A stretch of DNA of 25,473 nucleotides from Erysipelotrichaceae bacterium (GTDB taxonomy: Bacteria; Bacillota_I; Bacilli_A; RFN20; CAG-826), in NCBI GenBank assembly GCA_012729405.1, contig JAAYDH010000038.1, positions 1 through 25,473 on the forward strand, given 5' to 3'. Under the pieces are notes generated by a model. The model worked only from the letters and a program-made list of their open reading frames with translations, had not been told where the DNA came from and did no database searches. Shown here in pieces: positions 10,401 through 16,933 of the stretch (position 1 is its first letter; each line of letters begins with the position of its first letter). The translations under genes and the position numbers were made by a program.

Positions 10401-11044
10401 TTATGACCGAACAAACTGATAATATCTTCATCAGATTCGATTCCTAACGCTCTTAATAAGATTGTGGCATGCATCTTTCTTTGGCGATCGATACGGACAC
10501 TTAAGATATCCTTATTGTCGCTTTCAAATTGCAACCATGTTCCTCGGCCTGGGATTAAATCAGCTTCGTATAAATACTTGCCGGCCTTCATCTCTTTGGA
10601 GAGATAGGCACCAGGTGAACGAACGAGTTGGCTAACAATGACTCTTTCCGCTCCGTTGACAATAAAGGTTCCGCTCTTTGTCATTAATGGAAAATCGCTC
10701 ATATAGACTTCGGCTTCTTGAATTTCGCCGGTCGCCTTATGATTGAGTCTCAATGTGACATAAATTGGGACACAATATGTCAGGTCTTGAGCCTTGCATT
10801 CGTAGAGGGGATGCTTCGGTTCGCCTAAGCGAACGGAGACATAGTCGATGGAAAGATTACCCGCATAGTTAATAATGGGGAAGCACTCTCTAAAGACTTC
10901 GTCTAAACCTTTTTCCTTAAACTCTTCGTAGGATTTCGTTTGAATCTCGACGAGGTTAGGCAAAGGCAATTTGCCGGAGAATCGGGAATAATCATAACGA
11001 TCATTGTTTAACTTTTTTAAATTAGCAATGTTTCTAATTGACAT
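7427..11044 (-). CDS. rpoB: DNA-directed RNA polymerase subunit beta
   Basis: Beta subunit of RNA polymerase, 1205 aa, a normal Firmicutes length. The rifampicin-pocket region (residues about 464-490, window 9575-9655) is clear: [29 protein letters not shown]. The residue equivalent to E. coli His526 is Asn483 here; the D516 and S531 equivalents are unchanged, while N518 and S522 are Thr and Ala. [12 protein letters not shown] and the C-terminal [26 protein letters not shown] clamp region are present. The ATG is preceded by AAGGAG. It is cotranscribed with rsmC upstream (26-nt gap) and rpoC downstream (15-nt gap). The C-terminal tail beyond KESEKEERR is acidic and variable, as in relatives. 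Confidence 0.99.
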   Translation of the reverse strand: MSIRNIANLKKLNNDRYDYSRFSGKLPLPNLVEIQTKSYEEFKEKGLDEVFRECFPIINYAGNLSIDYVSVRLGEPKHPLYECKAQDLTYCVPIYVTLRLNHKATGEIQEAEVYMSDFPLMTKSGTFIVNGAERVIVSQLVRSPGAYLSKEMKAGKYLYEADLIPGRGTWLQFESDNKDILSVRIDRQRKMHATILLRALGIESDEDIISLFGHNAALELTISKDDDLKVKTAKQALYEIFRKMKPGEPITEEGTVNFLVQKFFDSKRYDLGRAGRYKYIKKLGIYNRLANRTLAENLVSADGEIRFKKGYTFTSEDVDVLRDEGFFEKGAHLHVLKVNERLDNHGNVNIVKVYKSEKEKKICPIIGTDLNSTATHVTVSDIVAVFSYFLNVMDGFGNTDDIDHLGNRRIRCVGELIQNQFRIGLGKMVKTVQQKMSISDLGNVKPKALINPRPLTASIREFFASSQLSQFMDQTNPLAELTNKRRLSALGPGGLTRDRASTEVRDVHVSHYGRICPIETPEGQNIGLINNLASYAKINKFGFIETPYRKVDKATHKVLNEASDSFYMSADEEWNYVIAEANINLGPSGEILDDEVVARYKGENVMARREDVDYVDVSPKQIVSIAAGCIPFLENDDTMRALMGANMQRQALPLLRPHAPIVGTGLEHQIARDSGLAVVAVEDGIVTYSDSRIIKVLETGKSEPRTYYLQKFERSNQGTCINQHSLVKVGDKITRGQIIADGPAMERGDLALGQNVTIAFMTWNGYNYEDAVIMSERLVKDDTYTSIHIEKYELECRSIPKLGDEEITADIPNVSTEAKAHLDERGIVVIGTEVKEGDILVGKVTPRGQTEATPEEKLLMAIFAEKTNEGKDASLRVPHGGAGIVLDVKVFQRDGKNKNVELPPGVNEVVRVYIVQKRKISEGDKMSGRHGNKGVISKILPECDMPFLPDGTPVDIMLNPLGVPSRMNIGQILEVHLGFALRKLGYKIATPVFDGITNEEIFAMMEKAKMDKDGKTVLYDGTTGERFDERITVGCMYMIKLVHMVDDKLHARSTGPYSLVTQQPLGGKAQNGSQRFGEMEVWALEAYGAAHVLQEIITIKSDDRVGRRKTYEAIIKGQELPKPGIPEAFKVLVKELQALSMNVELLDQNGQPIDMDALAKESEKEERRINSNIRNLVGESAAPESVVDVEAIGLTTHSGDDKFDD

Positions 11045-11070
11045 TCTAATGGCTCCTTAAATCTAAATAT

Positions 11071-11676
11071 TTATTTGTTCACTTTTTTTGCTTGGTAGAT
11101 GTAATAACCTTTATCTCGACTAATCAGTGAGATATTTCCAAACAAGCTTTCTATAAATCGGCTTGCTGTCGGAGCGCCTTGGTTTTTACGAATCACCACG
11201 AATAGTGAACCGCCATCAATTAAGCGTTGCAAAGCACCCTCATACATTGAGTATGTAACGCGCTTACCAGCGCGTATTGGGGGATTCACAACAATTGAAT
11301 CATATGGTCCTTCGATTTTTTCGTAGATATCACTTTGAAGGAAAGTGACTCTTTGGCTTAATCCAAGTGTTTCAGCGTTCTCTGCACATAAAGCAAGAGC
11401 TCGCTCATTTACATCGGCAAGATCAACTCTTGCGCTCGGAGAAGTTACAGCGATAGTTAAGCCGATAGGGCCATAACCGCATCCGAGATCGAGAATTTTT
11501 CCAGTCAGGCGAAGGGGAATGATGGCTTTCAAAAGAACCACACTCCCTTCGTCAACTTTACGTTTGGAAAATACTCCATTGTCCGTCTTAAATTGCAAGG
11601 TTAATCCATCAATATCCAGAGTGATATCACGCTTTTTTGACGCTAAAAGGGGATCGTTTTGATAATAATGGGACAT
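11071..11676 (-). CDS. RsmC/YbxB-type class I SAM methyltransferase
   Basis: A 201-aa class I S-adenosylmethionine-dependent methyltransferase of the RsmC/YbxB group, whose E. coli member makes m2G at 16S rRNA 1207. Motif I DLGCGYGP is at 63-70 and the substrate-amine motif NPPI at 131-134, the latter diagnostic of N-methylation of exocyclic amines. Like Gram-positive YbxB it has one methyltransferase domain, about half the length of E. coli RsmC. The position between rplL and rpoB is the same as ybxB in Bacillus, which supports orthology. It starts 29 nt after rplL with no convincing SD (upstream is AT-rich with only AAGTG). The exact target nucleotide is inferred from family, not shown. Confidence 0.9.
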   Translation of the reverse strand: MSHYYQNDPLLASKKRDITLDIDGLTLQFKTDNGVFSKRKVDEGSVVLLKAIIPLRLTGKILDLGCGYGPIGLTIAVTSPSARVDLADVNERALALCAENAETLGLSQRVTFLQSDIYEKIEGPYDSIVVNPPIRAGKRVTYSMYEGALQRLIDGGSLFVVIRKNQGAPTASRFIESLFGNISLISRDKGYYIYQAKKVNK

Positions 11677-11705
11677 AATGCACTTAAGAGAAGTAGTGAG
11701 TTAAA

Positions 11706-12083
11706 TTACTTAATTTCGACTTCTGCACCAGCGGCGACGAGAGCTTTCTTGTGCTCTTCGGCTTCGACTGGGGAGATGTGTTCTTTAATGGTGGCAGGGA
11801 CGGTGTCAGTTAACTTCTTGGCGTCCATTAATCCTAAACCAGTGATGGCTTGGACGGCCTTGATAACTTGAACTTTGGAAGCTCCGACACTCTTTAAGAA
11901 TAAAGAGACTTCGGTTGGGCCAGCGGCTGGTCCTTCTTCTTCTTCGACTGGGGCTGCAGCTGCGACTGGAGCAGCAGCGGTAACGCCGAATTCAGCTTCG
12001 ACGGCTTTGACTAGATCATTGAGTTCGAGAACAGTCATTTCCTTCAATGAGGCAATGATGTCTTCTTTTGTTAATTTTGCCAT
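11706..12083 (-). CDS. rplL: 50S ribosomal protein L7/L12
   Basis: Stalk protein L7/L12, 125 aa, which recruits and activates translation GTPases. The N-terminal dimerisation domain (residues about 2-33), an Ala/Pro/Glu-rich hinge (about 34-55) and the globular C-terminal domain with KVQVIKAVQAITGLGLMDAKKL are all visible; it ends in GAEVEIK as usual. SD TAGGAGG precedes the ATG, 22 nt after rplJ. Its level is tied to L10 through the shared leader upstream of rplJ. Confidence 0.98.
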   Translation of the reverse strand: MAKLTKEDIIASLKEMTVLELNDLVKAVEAEFGVTAAAPVAAAAPVEEEEGPAAGPTEVSLFLKSVGASKVQVIKAVQAITGLGLMDAKKLTDTVPATIKEHISPVEAEEHKKALVAAGAEVEIK

Positions 12084-12105
12084 GATAATTTCCTCCTAAT
12101 TGGCA

Positions 12106-12594
12106 TTATTTTGCATCCGCAACTGCTTGAACTGCGCAAGCAAACTGACGGATAGGTGCTTGTAAGCACGATAAGAACATCGAGATGAGTCCTTCTCTTC
12201 CGGGCATATCGGCGACAGCAATGATTCCCGCTTTATCGAGGGCTTTGCCTTCTGCGATACCGCCTTTGATGGTTAAGACATCTCCGAATCGACGAGCGTA
12301 CTTTTTCAAAACTTTAGGCCCATCGCTTAATTCTTTCGAGAAGATAAAAGCGTTTGGTCCGGCGAGTAAGCTGTCAACTCCTTGATAGCCGAGTTCATTA
12401 ACCGCGCGAGTAACAAGGGAATTCTTGTAAACGGATAATTCAGCGCCAGCTTCTCTAAGAGCACGACGAAGCTCTTGAATTTGAGCGACGGTTAAGCCAC
12501 GGAATTGAGCGATAGCAATGCTTCCGCTGTTCTTAGCTTTTTCGACGATCTCTTTCACTATGCCTTGTTTTGCTTCTAAGACTTGTTGATTCAT
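12106..12594 (-). CDS. rplJ: 50S ribosomal protein L10
   Basis: Stalk base protein L10, 162 aa, which anchors L7/L12 dimers to 23S rRNA. Characteristic segments are SIAIAQFRGLTVAQIQELR near the N-terminus, YKNSLVTRAV, and the C-terminal helix that binds L12. The start is placed at the ATG at 12594 because AAAGGAGG lies 8 nt before it. An in-frame TTG at 12615 would add seven residues but would put the SD inside the coding sequence, so it is rejected. A structured L10 leader precedes the gene, consistent with autoregulation by the L10-L12 complex. Confidence 0.97.
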   Translation of the reverse strand: MNQQVLEAKQGIVKEIVEKAKNSGSIAIAQFRGLTVAQIQELRRALREAGAELSVYKNSLVTRAVNELGYQGVDSLLAGPNAFIFSKELSDGPKVLKKYARRFGDVLTIKGGIAEGKALDKAGIIAVADMPGREGLISMFLSCLQAPIRQFACAVQAVADAK

Positions 12595-12602
12595 ATTCTT
12601 GA

Positions 12603-12610
12603 CCTCCTTT
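12603..12610 (-). promoter_or_regulatory. Shine-Dalgarno that fixes the rplJ start
   Basis: AAAGGAGG on the minus strand, eight nt before the ATG at 12594. It excludes the upstream in-frame TTG (12615) as the start. Confidence 0.9.
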
Positions 12611-12614
12611 TTCA

Positions 12615-12715
12615 ATTTTTTGAGGCTCCAATATACGGGCAGAAATTTATTTCTAACTCCTCGGTAACATGATTAAGGCTCCACGCCCGTTACTGTCTTT
12701 GGTATATTGAGAACT
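12615..12715 (-). promoter_or_regulatory. Ribosomal protein L10 leader (autoregulatory RNA)
   Basis: The gap between rplA and rplJ carries the conserved L10-leader signature: CCAAAGACAGTA followed later by GTTACCGAGG, as in the Bacillus leader bound by L10-(L12)4. Supporting pairings seen directly: a long closing helix CTCAATATAC (12702-12711) with GTATATTGGAG (12626-12636, one bulged G); ACGGGC (12685-12690) with GCCCGT (12635-12640); GTAAC (12689-12693) with GTTAC (12664-12668); and a local AGAAA/TTTCT hairpin. Binding of L10-L12 is expected to reduce rplJL expression. Whether control is by attenuation or by blocking translation cannot be told from sequence. Confidence 0.85.
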
Positions 12716-12722
12716 TTTTTTG

Positions 12723-13409
12723 TTATTTGCGACCTTCGAATGTAAAGTGAACGGCTGGACCCATGGTCGTGTGGATAACAGCGTTCTTGACATAAGCGTT
12801 TTTAACGGCTGCTGGTTTCGCTTTCATGACTGCTTCGACGAAAACTTTCAAGTTCTCAACAATCTTGTCGGCATCGAAGGAGACTCTTGCGATGGTGACA
12901 TGCATATTGCCTTCCTTGTCAACACGGTATTCGATTTTACCAGCTTTGATTTCTTTAATTGCCTTGCCAATATCAGGAGAAACGGTACCAGTTTTGGGAT
13001 TGGGCATTAAGCCTTTTGGACCTAACACACGACCTAACTTACCGATTTCACCCATCATATTTGGGGTAGCAACGATGACATCAAAGTCAAACCAGTTATC
13101 GCTTTGGATTCTATCAAGCAATTCCTTGCCACCGACGAAATCCGCGCCAGCAGCTTTCGCTTCTTCAACCTTGTCAGTAATAGCTAAGACCTTTTTGGTT
13201 TTGCCGTTTCCGTTTGGAAGGATGAGAGTTCCTCTGACTTGTTGATCAGCTTGCTTAGGATCGACATTGAGTTTTAATGACACATCGATAGTCGCATCAA
13301 ATTTAACAGTGGAAGTTTCCTTCACTAATTTGGCAGCTTCTTCGAGTGTGTAGAGTTTTTCGTGATCGACTTTCTCTAAAGCGACGAGATATTTTTTAGC
13401 TCTCTTCAT
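12723..13409 (-). CDS. rplA: 50S ribosomal protein L1
   Basis: Large-subunit protein L1, 228 aa, component of the mobile L1 stalk that releases E-site tRNA, and in many bacteria a repressor of its own L11-L1 transcript. Domain I/II features are clear: the [14 protein letters not shown] segment, [29 protein letters not shown] and the final [10 protein letters not shown]. It follows rplK by 11 nt, so translation is likely coupled. Length and motifs are typical. Confidence 0.98.
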   Translation of the reverse strand: MKRAKKYLVALEKVDHEKLYTLEEAAKLVKETSTVKFDATIDVSLKLNVDPKQADQQVRGTLILPNGNGKTKKVLAITDKVEEAKAAGADFVGGKELLDRIQSDNWFDFDVIVATPNMMGEIGKLGRVLGPKGLMPNPKTGTVSPDIGKAIKEIKAGKIEYRVDKEGNMHVTIARVSFDADKIVENLKVFVEAVMKAKPAAVKNAYVKNAVIHTTMGPAVHFTFEGRK

Positions 13410-13420
13410 ACTCTTTATCC

Positions 13421-13834
13421 TTAGTCGTCAACGACGATACCCATATTACGGGCGCTACCTTCAACGATTCTCATAGCTGCTTCAATGTCAACGCAGTTGA
13501 GATCAGGTAACTTGTACTCCGCGATTTTGCGAAGTTGTTCTTTGGAAATGTGTCCAACAACGGATTTGCTTCCGCCGGAACTTCCCTTTTGAATGCCAGC
13601 GGCTTTAAGCAATAAGCTAGCTACTGGACTGGTTTTGATGACGAAATCAAATGATTTGTCTTCATAAGCCGTGATTAGAACTGGAACGATTTCCCCGCGT
13701 CTGTCGGCAGTTTTGGCATTAAAATCAACAGTGAATTTACCCATGTTGATGCCTGCTGCGGCAAGCTTTGGTCCTGGTTTGGCGTCACCGCCAGGGAGCT
13801 CTAGTTTTAAGACTTTTGCGATTTTTTTGCTCAC
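13421..13834 (-). CDS. rplK: 50S ribosomal protein L11, with shortened N-terminal loop
   Basis: Large-subunit protein L11, 137 aa (usual about 141), part of the GTPase-associated centre. The start is the GTG at 13834, with SD AGGAGG 9 nt upstream; the open frame continues upstream but has no SD and overlaps the promoter. The C-terminal RNA-binding domain is standard ([25 protein letters not shown]). The N-terminal domain is unusual: the canonical NPAPPVGPALGQAGVN stretch is replaced by [12 protein letters not shown] (residues 19-30), about four residues shorter and lacking the paired prolines that contact thiostrepton-class drugs. I recall a similar short form in mycoplasma L11. First gene of the rplK-rpoC run. 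Confidence 0.96.
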   Translation of the reverse strand: MSKKIAKVLKLELPGGDAKPGPKLAAAGINMGKFTVDFNAKTADRRGEIVPVLITAYEDKSFDFVIKTSPVASLLLKAAGIQKGSSGGSKSVVGHISKEQLRKIAEYKLPDLNCVDIEAAMRIVEGSARNMGIVVDD

Positions 13835-13843
13835 GAGACTTTT

Positions 13844-13849
13844 CCTCCT
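13844..13849 (-). promoter_or_regulatory. Shine-Dalgarno that fixes the GTG start of rplK
   Basis: AGGAGG on the minus strand, nine nt before the GTG at 13834. It decides for a GTG start over the open frame extending upstream to 13963. Confidence 0.88.
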
Positions 13850-13870
13850 ATTTTTCAGATATGGTCCGTG

Positions 13871-13902
13871 CGTGGTTGTCGAGTTAATCATACTCTTCCA
13901 CG
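13871..13902 (-). promoter_or_regulatory. Stem-loop with asymmetric internal loop in the rplK leader
   Basis: In the leader RNA, CGTGG (13898-13902) pairs with CCACG (13871-13875) and GAGT (13892-13895) with ACTC (13881-13884), separated by an asymmetric internal loop (2 nt versus 5 nt) and closed by a 7-nt loop. L1-repressor targets are known to be two helices joined by an asymmetric loop, so this could be an L1 autoregulatory site, but the conserved bases of that motif were not verified. Confidence 0.35.
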
Positions 13903-13958
13903 AGACTATATGCATATATGCGGTCACGCTCTCATACATGAAGGCAACATGCTTGTTA

Positions 13959-13988
13959 AGCATAGCAAATATGCGGGCGTGGGTGCAA
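13959..13988 (-). promoter_or_regulatory. Candidate promoter of the rplK-rpoC operon
   Basis: Minus strand TTGCAC (13983-13988) and TATGCT (13959-13964) with an 18-bp spacer. The start would be near 13952, giving a leader of about 118 nt. It is the best pair in the gap and lies where a ribosomal-operon promoter is needed. Confidence 0.5.
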
Positions 13989-14056
13989 GTATTTTTTATG
14001 CTTTTCTTTAGAAGTCGATCAACGCATGGTCACAAAATGTCGGAATTGGTTATTAT

Positions 14057-14074
14057 CAAATTGTTAACAATTTG
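14057..14074. promoter_or_regulatory. Perfect 18-bp palindrome upstream of ktrB (candidate operator)
   Basis: CAAATTGTT followed immediately by AACAATTTG, a perfect two-fold symmetric site ending 7 bp upstream of the ktrB -35 box. The placement suggests a transcription-factor site affecting ktrB. A partial half-site (ACAATTTTG) recurs right after the -35. The binding protein is unknown. Confidence 0.5.
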
Positions 14075-14081
14075 AAAGAAA

Positions 14082-14110
14082 TAGACAATTTTGTAATCAT
14101 GGTTTATAAT
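14082..14110 (+). promoter_or_regulatory. Strong promoter for ktrB-ktrA
   Basis: TAGACA (14082-14087, 5 of 6) and a perfect TATAAT (14105-14110), spacer 17 bp. Transcription should begin near 14117, leaving only about 20 nt of leader. This leaves no room for a c-di-AMP riboswitch of the ydaO type. Confidence 0.75.
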
Positions 14111-14136
14111 ACTGACAAATCGAAAGTGTTGATTTA

Positions 14137-15513
14137 ATGAAGAAAAAGTTACCCTTAAATCCCTACGCACTGGTCCTCATTTCCTTTGTTTTGATTATCT
14201 TAATCGGGTCTCTTTTACTTATAATGCCATGGGCGCAGAGTACTGGAAAATGGGCATGGAACAATTATTTTGAGGCACTTTTTACAGCCACTAGCGCAAC
14301 TTGCGTGACTGGTTTTGATATCTATCCAAGCGGTATAAGTGGCCAATTATCACTCGGGGGCCAAATTGTTGTTCTAGCAATGATACAACTTGGCGGTCTC
14401 GGTTTTATTACAGTTCTCGCTTTCTTCATAACGCTATTTAAATCTAAACTACAATTTAAAGAAAGATATCTATTATCTCAGGCTGTCAACTCCACAAACT
14501 TTGCAGATGTTGTCAGTTTTGTGAGAAAAATTATTGTCATTTCGCTTTCCGTTGAACTAATTGGAGCTCTAATTGGTTTGCCCGTCTTTTTCACTATGTT
14601 TCCCGGCAAGCCAGGACAAGCGATTTGGAACTCAATTTTCTTGTCGGTTTCAGCTTTTAACAACGCCGGATTTGATGTGAACGGAAACACTTCCTTAATT
14701 CCGGATGCCGGAACTTTAATTGCAAATTTGCCAAATTGGGCAACTATATATCTCAATATTTATGTCATGCTCCTGATCGTTGCTGGAGGAATTTCCTTTT
14801 TGGTTATTATTGAGGTTTTCTCCTTCAAGAAAAAACCAAAACAATGGCGAGTTTTTACCAAAATCGTATTGCTTACGACCGCTTTCTTAATTATCGCTGG
14901 ATTTGTTTGGTTTTTACTCGCCGAGTGTTTTAAAGGGTCTGGAAGCATGAATCCGTTAGATGCGCTTTTCCAATCAATTACATCTCGAACCGCTGGTTTT
15001 GCAACCTACAATCAAAATGATTTAACTATCGGAAGCAAGATTGTAACTTCCGTATTGATGTTTATTGGAGGTTCGCCGTTATCAACCGCAGGCGGAATTA
15101 AAACCACCACTCTCTTCATGATTTGTCTGGCTATTTATTCCTATTTAAGAGGAAAGAGCGTCAGCGCATTTAAAAGAACCTACTCAACAAAAATGATTGT
15201 TAAAGCACTAGCGCTGTTTTTTATTGCTATATTGGCAGTCATTGTCTGTTTTATAATTATATCAACCATCGAAAGTGGCAAAAACATTCCTTCGGAAAAT
15301 ATCTTGTTCGAGATTATGTCTTCCTTTGGAACTGTCGGACTTTCCACTGGTGCTGTTGATAATTTGAGCGTTGCGAGCAACAGCATTCTCATCTTGTTGA
15401 TGTTTGCCGGAAGACTTGGACCAATTACATTTTTCCAAGTTTTCCAGATGAATATGAATAAGCAAGGAACCACGCATCACAAATTAGTTGAGGAAGACTT
15501 CCTCATCGGATAA
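14137..15513 (+). CDS. ktrB: Potassium uptake channel subunit KtrB (TrkH/KtrB family)
   Basis: A 458-aa integral membrane K+ (Na+-dependent in characterised systems) transport subunit of the TrkH/KtrB family. Four pore-loop repeats are recognisable with their filter glycines: ATCVTG (54-59), FNNAG (174-178), SRTAG (283-287) and GTVGLSTG (398-405), each flanked by hydrophobic helices. The gate-region GGSPLSTAGGIKTTT sits at about 311-325. Length matches KtrB (about 450) rather than the longer TrkH. The ATG has only a weak GAAAG-like SD. ktrA follows after 13 nt, giving the standard membrane-plus-RCK pair. The pair is divergent from rplK and convergent with the XRE gene. Confidence 0.94.
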   Translation: MKKKLPLNPYALVLISFVLIILIGSLLLIMPWAQSTGKWAWNNYFEALFTATSATCVTGFDIYPSGISGQLSLGGQIVVLAMIQLGGLGFITVLAFFITLFKSKLQFKERYLLSQAVNSTNFADVVSFVRKIIVISLSVELIGALIGLPVFFTMFPGKPGQAIWNSIFLSVSAFNNAGFDVNGNTSLIPDAGTLIANLPNWATIYLNIYVMLLIVAGGISFLVIIEVFSFKKKPKQWRVFTKIVLLTTAFLIIAGFVWFLLAECFKGSGSMNPLDALFQSITSRTAGFATYNQNDLTIGSKIVTSVLMFIGGSPLSTAGGIKTTTLFMICLAIYSYLRGKSVSAFKRTYSTKMIVKALALFFIAILAVIVCFIIISTIESGKNIPSENILFEIMSSFGTVGLSTGAVDNLSVASNSILILLMFAGRLGPITFFQVFQMNMNKQGTTHHKLVEEDFLIG

Positions 15514-15526
15514 AGGAGATTAAAAT

Positions 15527-16201
15527 ATGGTTAAGAAATCTTTCGCCGTCATTGGACTAGGTCAATTCGGCCGTGCGGTTGTCGAAGAATTAGTCGCCAA
15601 CAGTGCCGATGTTATCGCTATCGATGTTGATGAAGATATCGTTAAAAAGGTAGCGGCCATTTTGCCGACCGCATTTGTTGCAGATTCAACAGACGAGCAA
15701 GCCTTAAAAGAACTCGGGTTAGCTGATGTCGATGCAGCAATTGTCGCTTTTGGAGGAAACAAAGAAGCCGCCGTTTTAACAACAGTTATCTTAAGAGATA
15801 TGGGTATTAAGCAAATCATTGTTCGAAGCGATGATGACTACTTCGTCCCGATTATGAAAAAGCTCGGAGCGACTGAGGTAATCACTCCTCAAAAAGCCGC
15901 GGGAATCGCTTTGGCGAACCGGTTAGGCAATGAAGACTTCAAAGACTTTTACAAGTTAGACGATAAACACTCTGTTATCTCTCTTTTGGTAAATCACGCA
16001 TTTGTGCCTACCACCATCGTTGATTTGAACCCAAAAAACAAATTTGGTGTCAGCCTCGTGCTCATTATTCGCAATGGAAAATCTTTTATTCCTGGTGGCT
16101 CTGATACTATTCTTCCTGACGATAATATCTTTGTTGTCGGAAGCACGAAAGATATCCGCGAATTCCGCGAAGTTCTAAACGGGAAGAAAAAAGCTAAATA
16201 A
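15527..16201 (+). CDS. ktrA: KtrA, RCK regulatory subunit of the potassium channel
   Basis: A 224-aa cytoplasmic gating ring subunit for KtrB. The N-terminal Rossmann (RCK_N) domain has GLGQFG at 10-15 and an acidic IDVDED at the end of beta-2, the NAD(H)/ATP-binding pattern. The C-terminal RCK_C domain occupies about 140-220 (FVPTTIVDLN, SFIPGGSDTILPDDNIFVVG). In Firmicutes, KtrA RCK_C domains bind c-di-AMP, which closes the channel; that is family knowledge, not shown here. The SD AAAGGAG is well placed and the gene is cotranscribed with ktrB, ending 4 nt before a strong bidirectional terminator. Confidence 0.95.
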   Translation: MVKKSFAVIGLGQFGRAVVEELVANSADVIAIDVDEDIVKKVAAILPTAFVADSTDEQALKELGLADVDAAIVAFGGNKEAAVLTTVILRDMGIKQIIVRSDDDYFVPIMKKLGATEVITPQKAAGIALANRLGNEDFKDFYKLDDKHSVISLLVNHAFVPTTIVDLNPKNKFGVSLVLIIRNGKSFIPGGSDTILPDDNIFVVGSTKDIREFREVLNGKKKAK

Positions 16202-16205
16202 GAAA

Positions 16206-16235
16206 AAGACCGCAATCACAGCGGTCTTATTTTTT
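16206..16235. terminator. Bidirectional terminator between ktrA and the XRE gene
   Basis: AAGACCGC (16206-16213) and GCGGTCTT (16221-16228), a perfect 8-bp stem with a 7-nt loop. T-rich tracts lie on both sides: TTTTTT after the stem for ktrA, and CTTTTTC on the other strand for the XRE gene, whose stop codon is inside the hairpin. Confidence 0.9.
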
Positions 16236-16820
16236 AGGGCTATTCATGAGATACCACAACACTAATGCGGTTTGTAATGGTATTCCTAAAAGAAATATTG
16301 GCCAGAGGCTCCAAATAGTGAAGGCGAAGTAGACCGCCGCTAATAATGACCAGATTCCCACCGATTCACTAGCGATGTTGAGAGCGCGTGATCTAAATAA
16401 TCTGCGGTTAACACCCACGACCAGAATACATGAGGCCGGGACTGCCCAAATGAATGATTGCCAGTAGCTCTCTTTTAGAGTAATCGAGGTGTAGACAAAG
16501 GCAATCGTAGCCACCATCCAGATAATCATCGTCAAAAGAAGAGTGATGAGGAATTTATTTCGGAAGTCGCTCTCTCTTTTCTTTACGAATTCTTTTTTAT
16601 CGTTAGAATTGCCTTTATGGGTGAGGAAATCAAGGGTGACGCCATAGAATTCGCAGAGACTGTATAAAGTCTCAATATCAGGGATTGTGTCGCCTTTTTC
16701 CCATTTGGAGACGGCTTTATCGGAATAATTAAATTTATCGGCTAACTCCAACTGGGTTAGTTTGGCTTGTTTTCTTAGATAGGTGAGATTTTCAGCAATG
16801 ATTTCTCGAATGTTTTCCAT
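16227..16820 (-). CDS. XRE-family transcriptional regulator with C-terminal membrane segments
   Basis: About 197 aa from the ATG at 16820. Residues 1-65 are a Cro/CI-type helix-turn-helix (LTYLRKQAKLTQLELADKF, then YSDKAVSKWEKGDTIPD). The remainder holds about four hydrophobic stretches (FLITLLLTMIIWMVATIAF, an AVPASCILVVGV stretch, then two near the C-terminus), so the DNA-binding domain appears tethered to the membrane. The frame opens upstream to a TTG at 16856, but that TTG is part of the -35 box of a promoter whose -10 lies 7 bp before the ATG. The ATG is therefore chosen, and the mRNA may be leaderless. It is divergent from the neighbouring membrane-anchored protein gene, a likely but unproven target. 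Confidence 0.82.
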   Translation of the reverse strand: MENIREIIAENLTYLRKQAKLTQLELADKFNYSDKAVSKWEKGDTIPDIETLYSLCEFYGVTLDFLTHKGNSNDKKEFVKKRESDFRNKFLITLLLTMIIWMVATIAFVYTSITLKESYWQSFIWAVPASCILVVGVNRRLFRSRALNIASESVGIWSLLAAVYFAFTIWSLWPIFLLGIPLQTALVLWYLMNSPKK

Positions 16821-16827
16821 GTTTTTA

Positions 16828-16856
16828 ACGATACAATAAATCCCTGTCTTTGACAA
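16828..16856 (-). promoter_or_regulatory. Promoter of the XRE gene giving a candidate leaderless mRNA
   Basis: TTGTCA (16851-16856, 5 of 6) and TATCGT (16828-16833, 4 of 6), spacer 17 bp. Only 7 nt (16821-16827) separate the -10 from the ATG, so transcription would start at the initiation codon itself. Confidence 0.6.
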
Positions 16857-16897
16857 CTCTATGAAGCAGAACCAGGATAAAGATAAATGAATGCTCT

Positions 16898-16925
16898 TTG
16901 CTATTTTTTGATTTTTCTCTAGAAT
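16898..16925 (+). promoter_or_regulatory. Candidate promoter of the 302-aa membrane-anchored protein gene
   Basis: TTGCTA (16898-16903) and TAGAAT (16920-16925, 5 of 6), spacer 16 bp; the -10 ends 8 nt before the ATG at 16934. A perfect TTGACA (16850-16855) further upstream lacks a -10 at normal distance but overlaps the XRE -35 on the other strand. Confidence 0.45.
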
Positions 16926-16933
16926 TAAAGGGT

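Larger units (their letters stand above)
13835..14136. other. 302-bp divergent intergenic region between rplK and ktrB
   Basis: The only gene-free stretch longer than 300 bases. It holds the rplK leader with its stem-loop and the rplK promoter on the minus strand, an 18-bp palindrome (14057-14074) and the ktrB promoter (14082-14110) on the plus strand. The middle part, about 13990-14055, shows nothing I can name. No small coding sequence with an SD is visible. Confidence 0.7.

Noticed and set aside
12595..12615. Seven-residue N-terminal extension of L10 from a TTG codon
   Set aside because: The strong SD AAAGGAGG would then be inside the coding sequence; it is correctly spaced from the ATG at 12594.
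13835..13963. 43-residue N-terminal extension of L11, or a leader peptide
   Set aside because: No SD at its start, it overlaps the promoter -10, its residues do not resemble L11, and AGGAGG fixes the GTG at 13834.
14111..14136. c-di-AMP (ydaO-type) riboswitch before ktrB
   Set aside because: A strong promoter lies directly upstream, leaving about 20 nt of leader, far too short.
16821..16856. Twelve-residue extension of the XRE protein from a TTG codon
   Set aside because: That TTG is the start of the -35 box; the HTH begins shortly after the ATG at 16820.
16850..16878. Perfect TTGACA on the plus strand as the main promoter of the 302-aa protein gene
   Set aside because: No -10 at 16-18 bp; the nearest GATAAA is 20 bp away, so the pair at 16898-16925 fits better.
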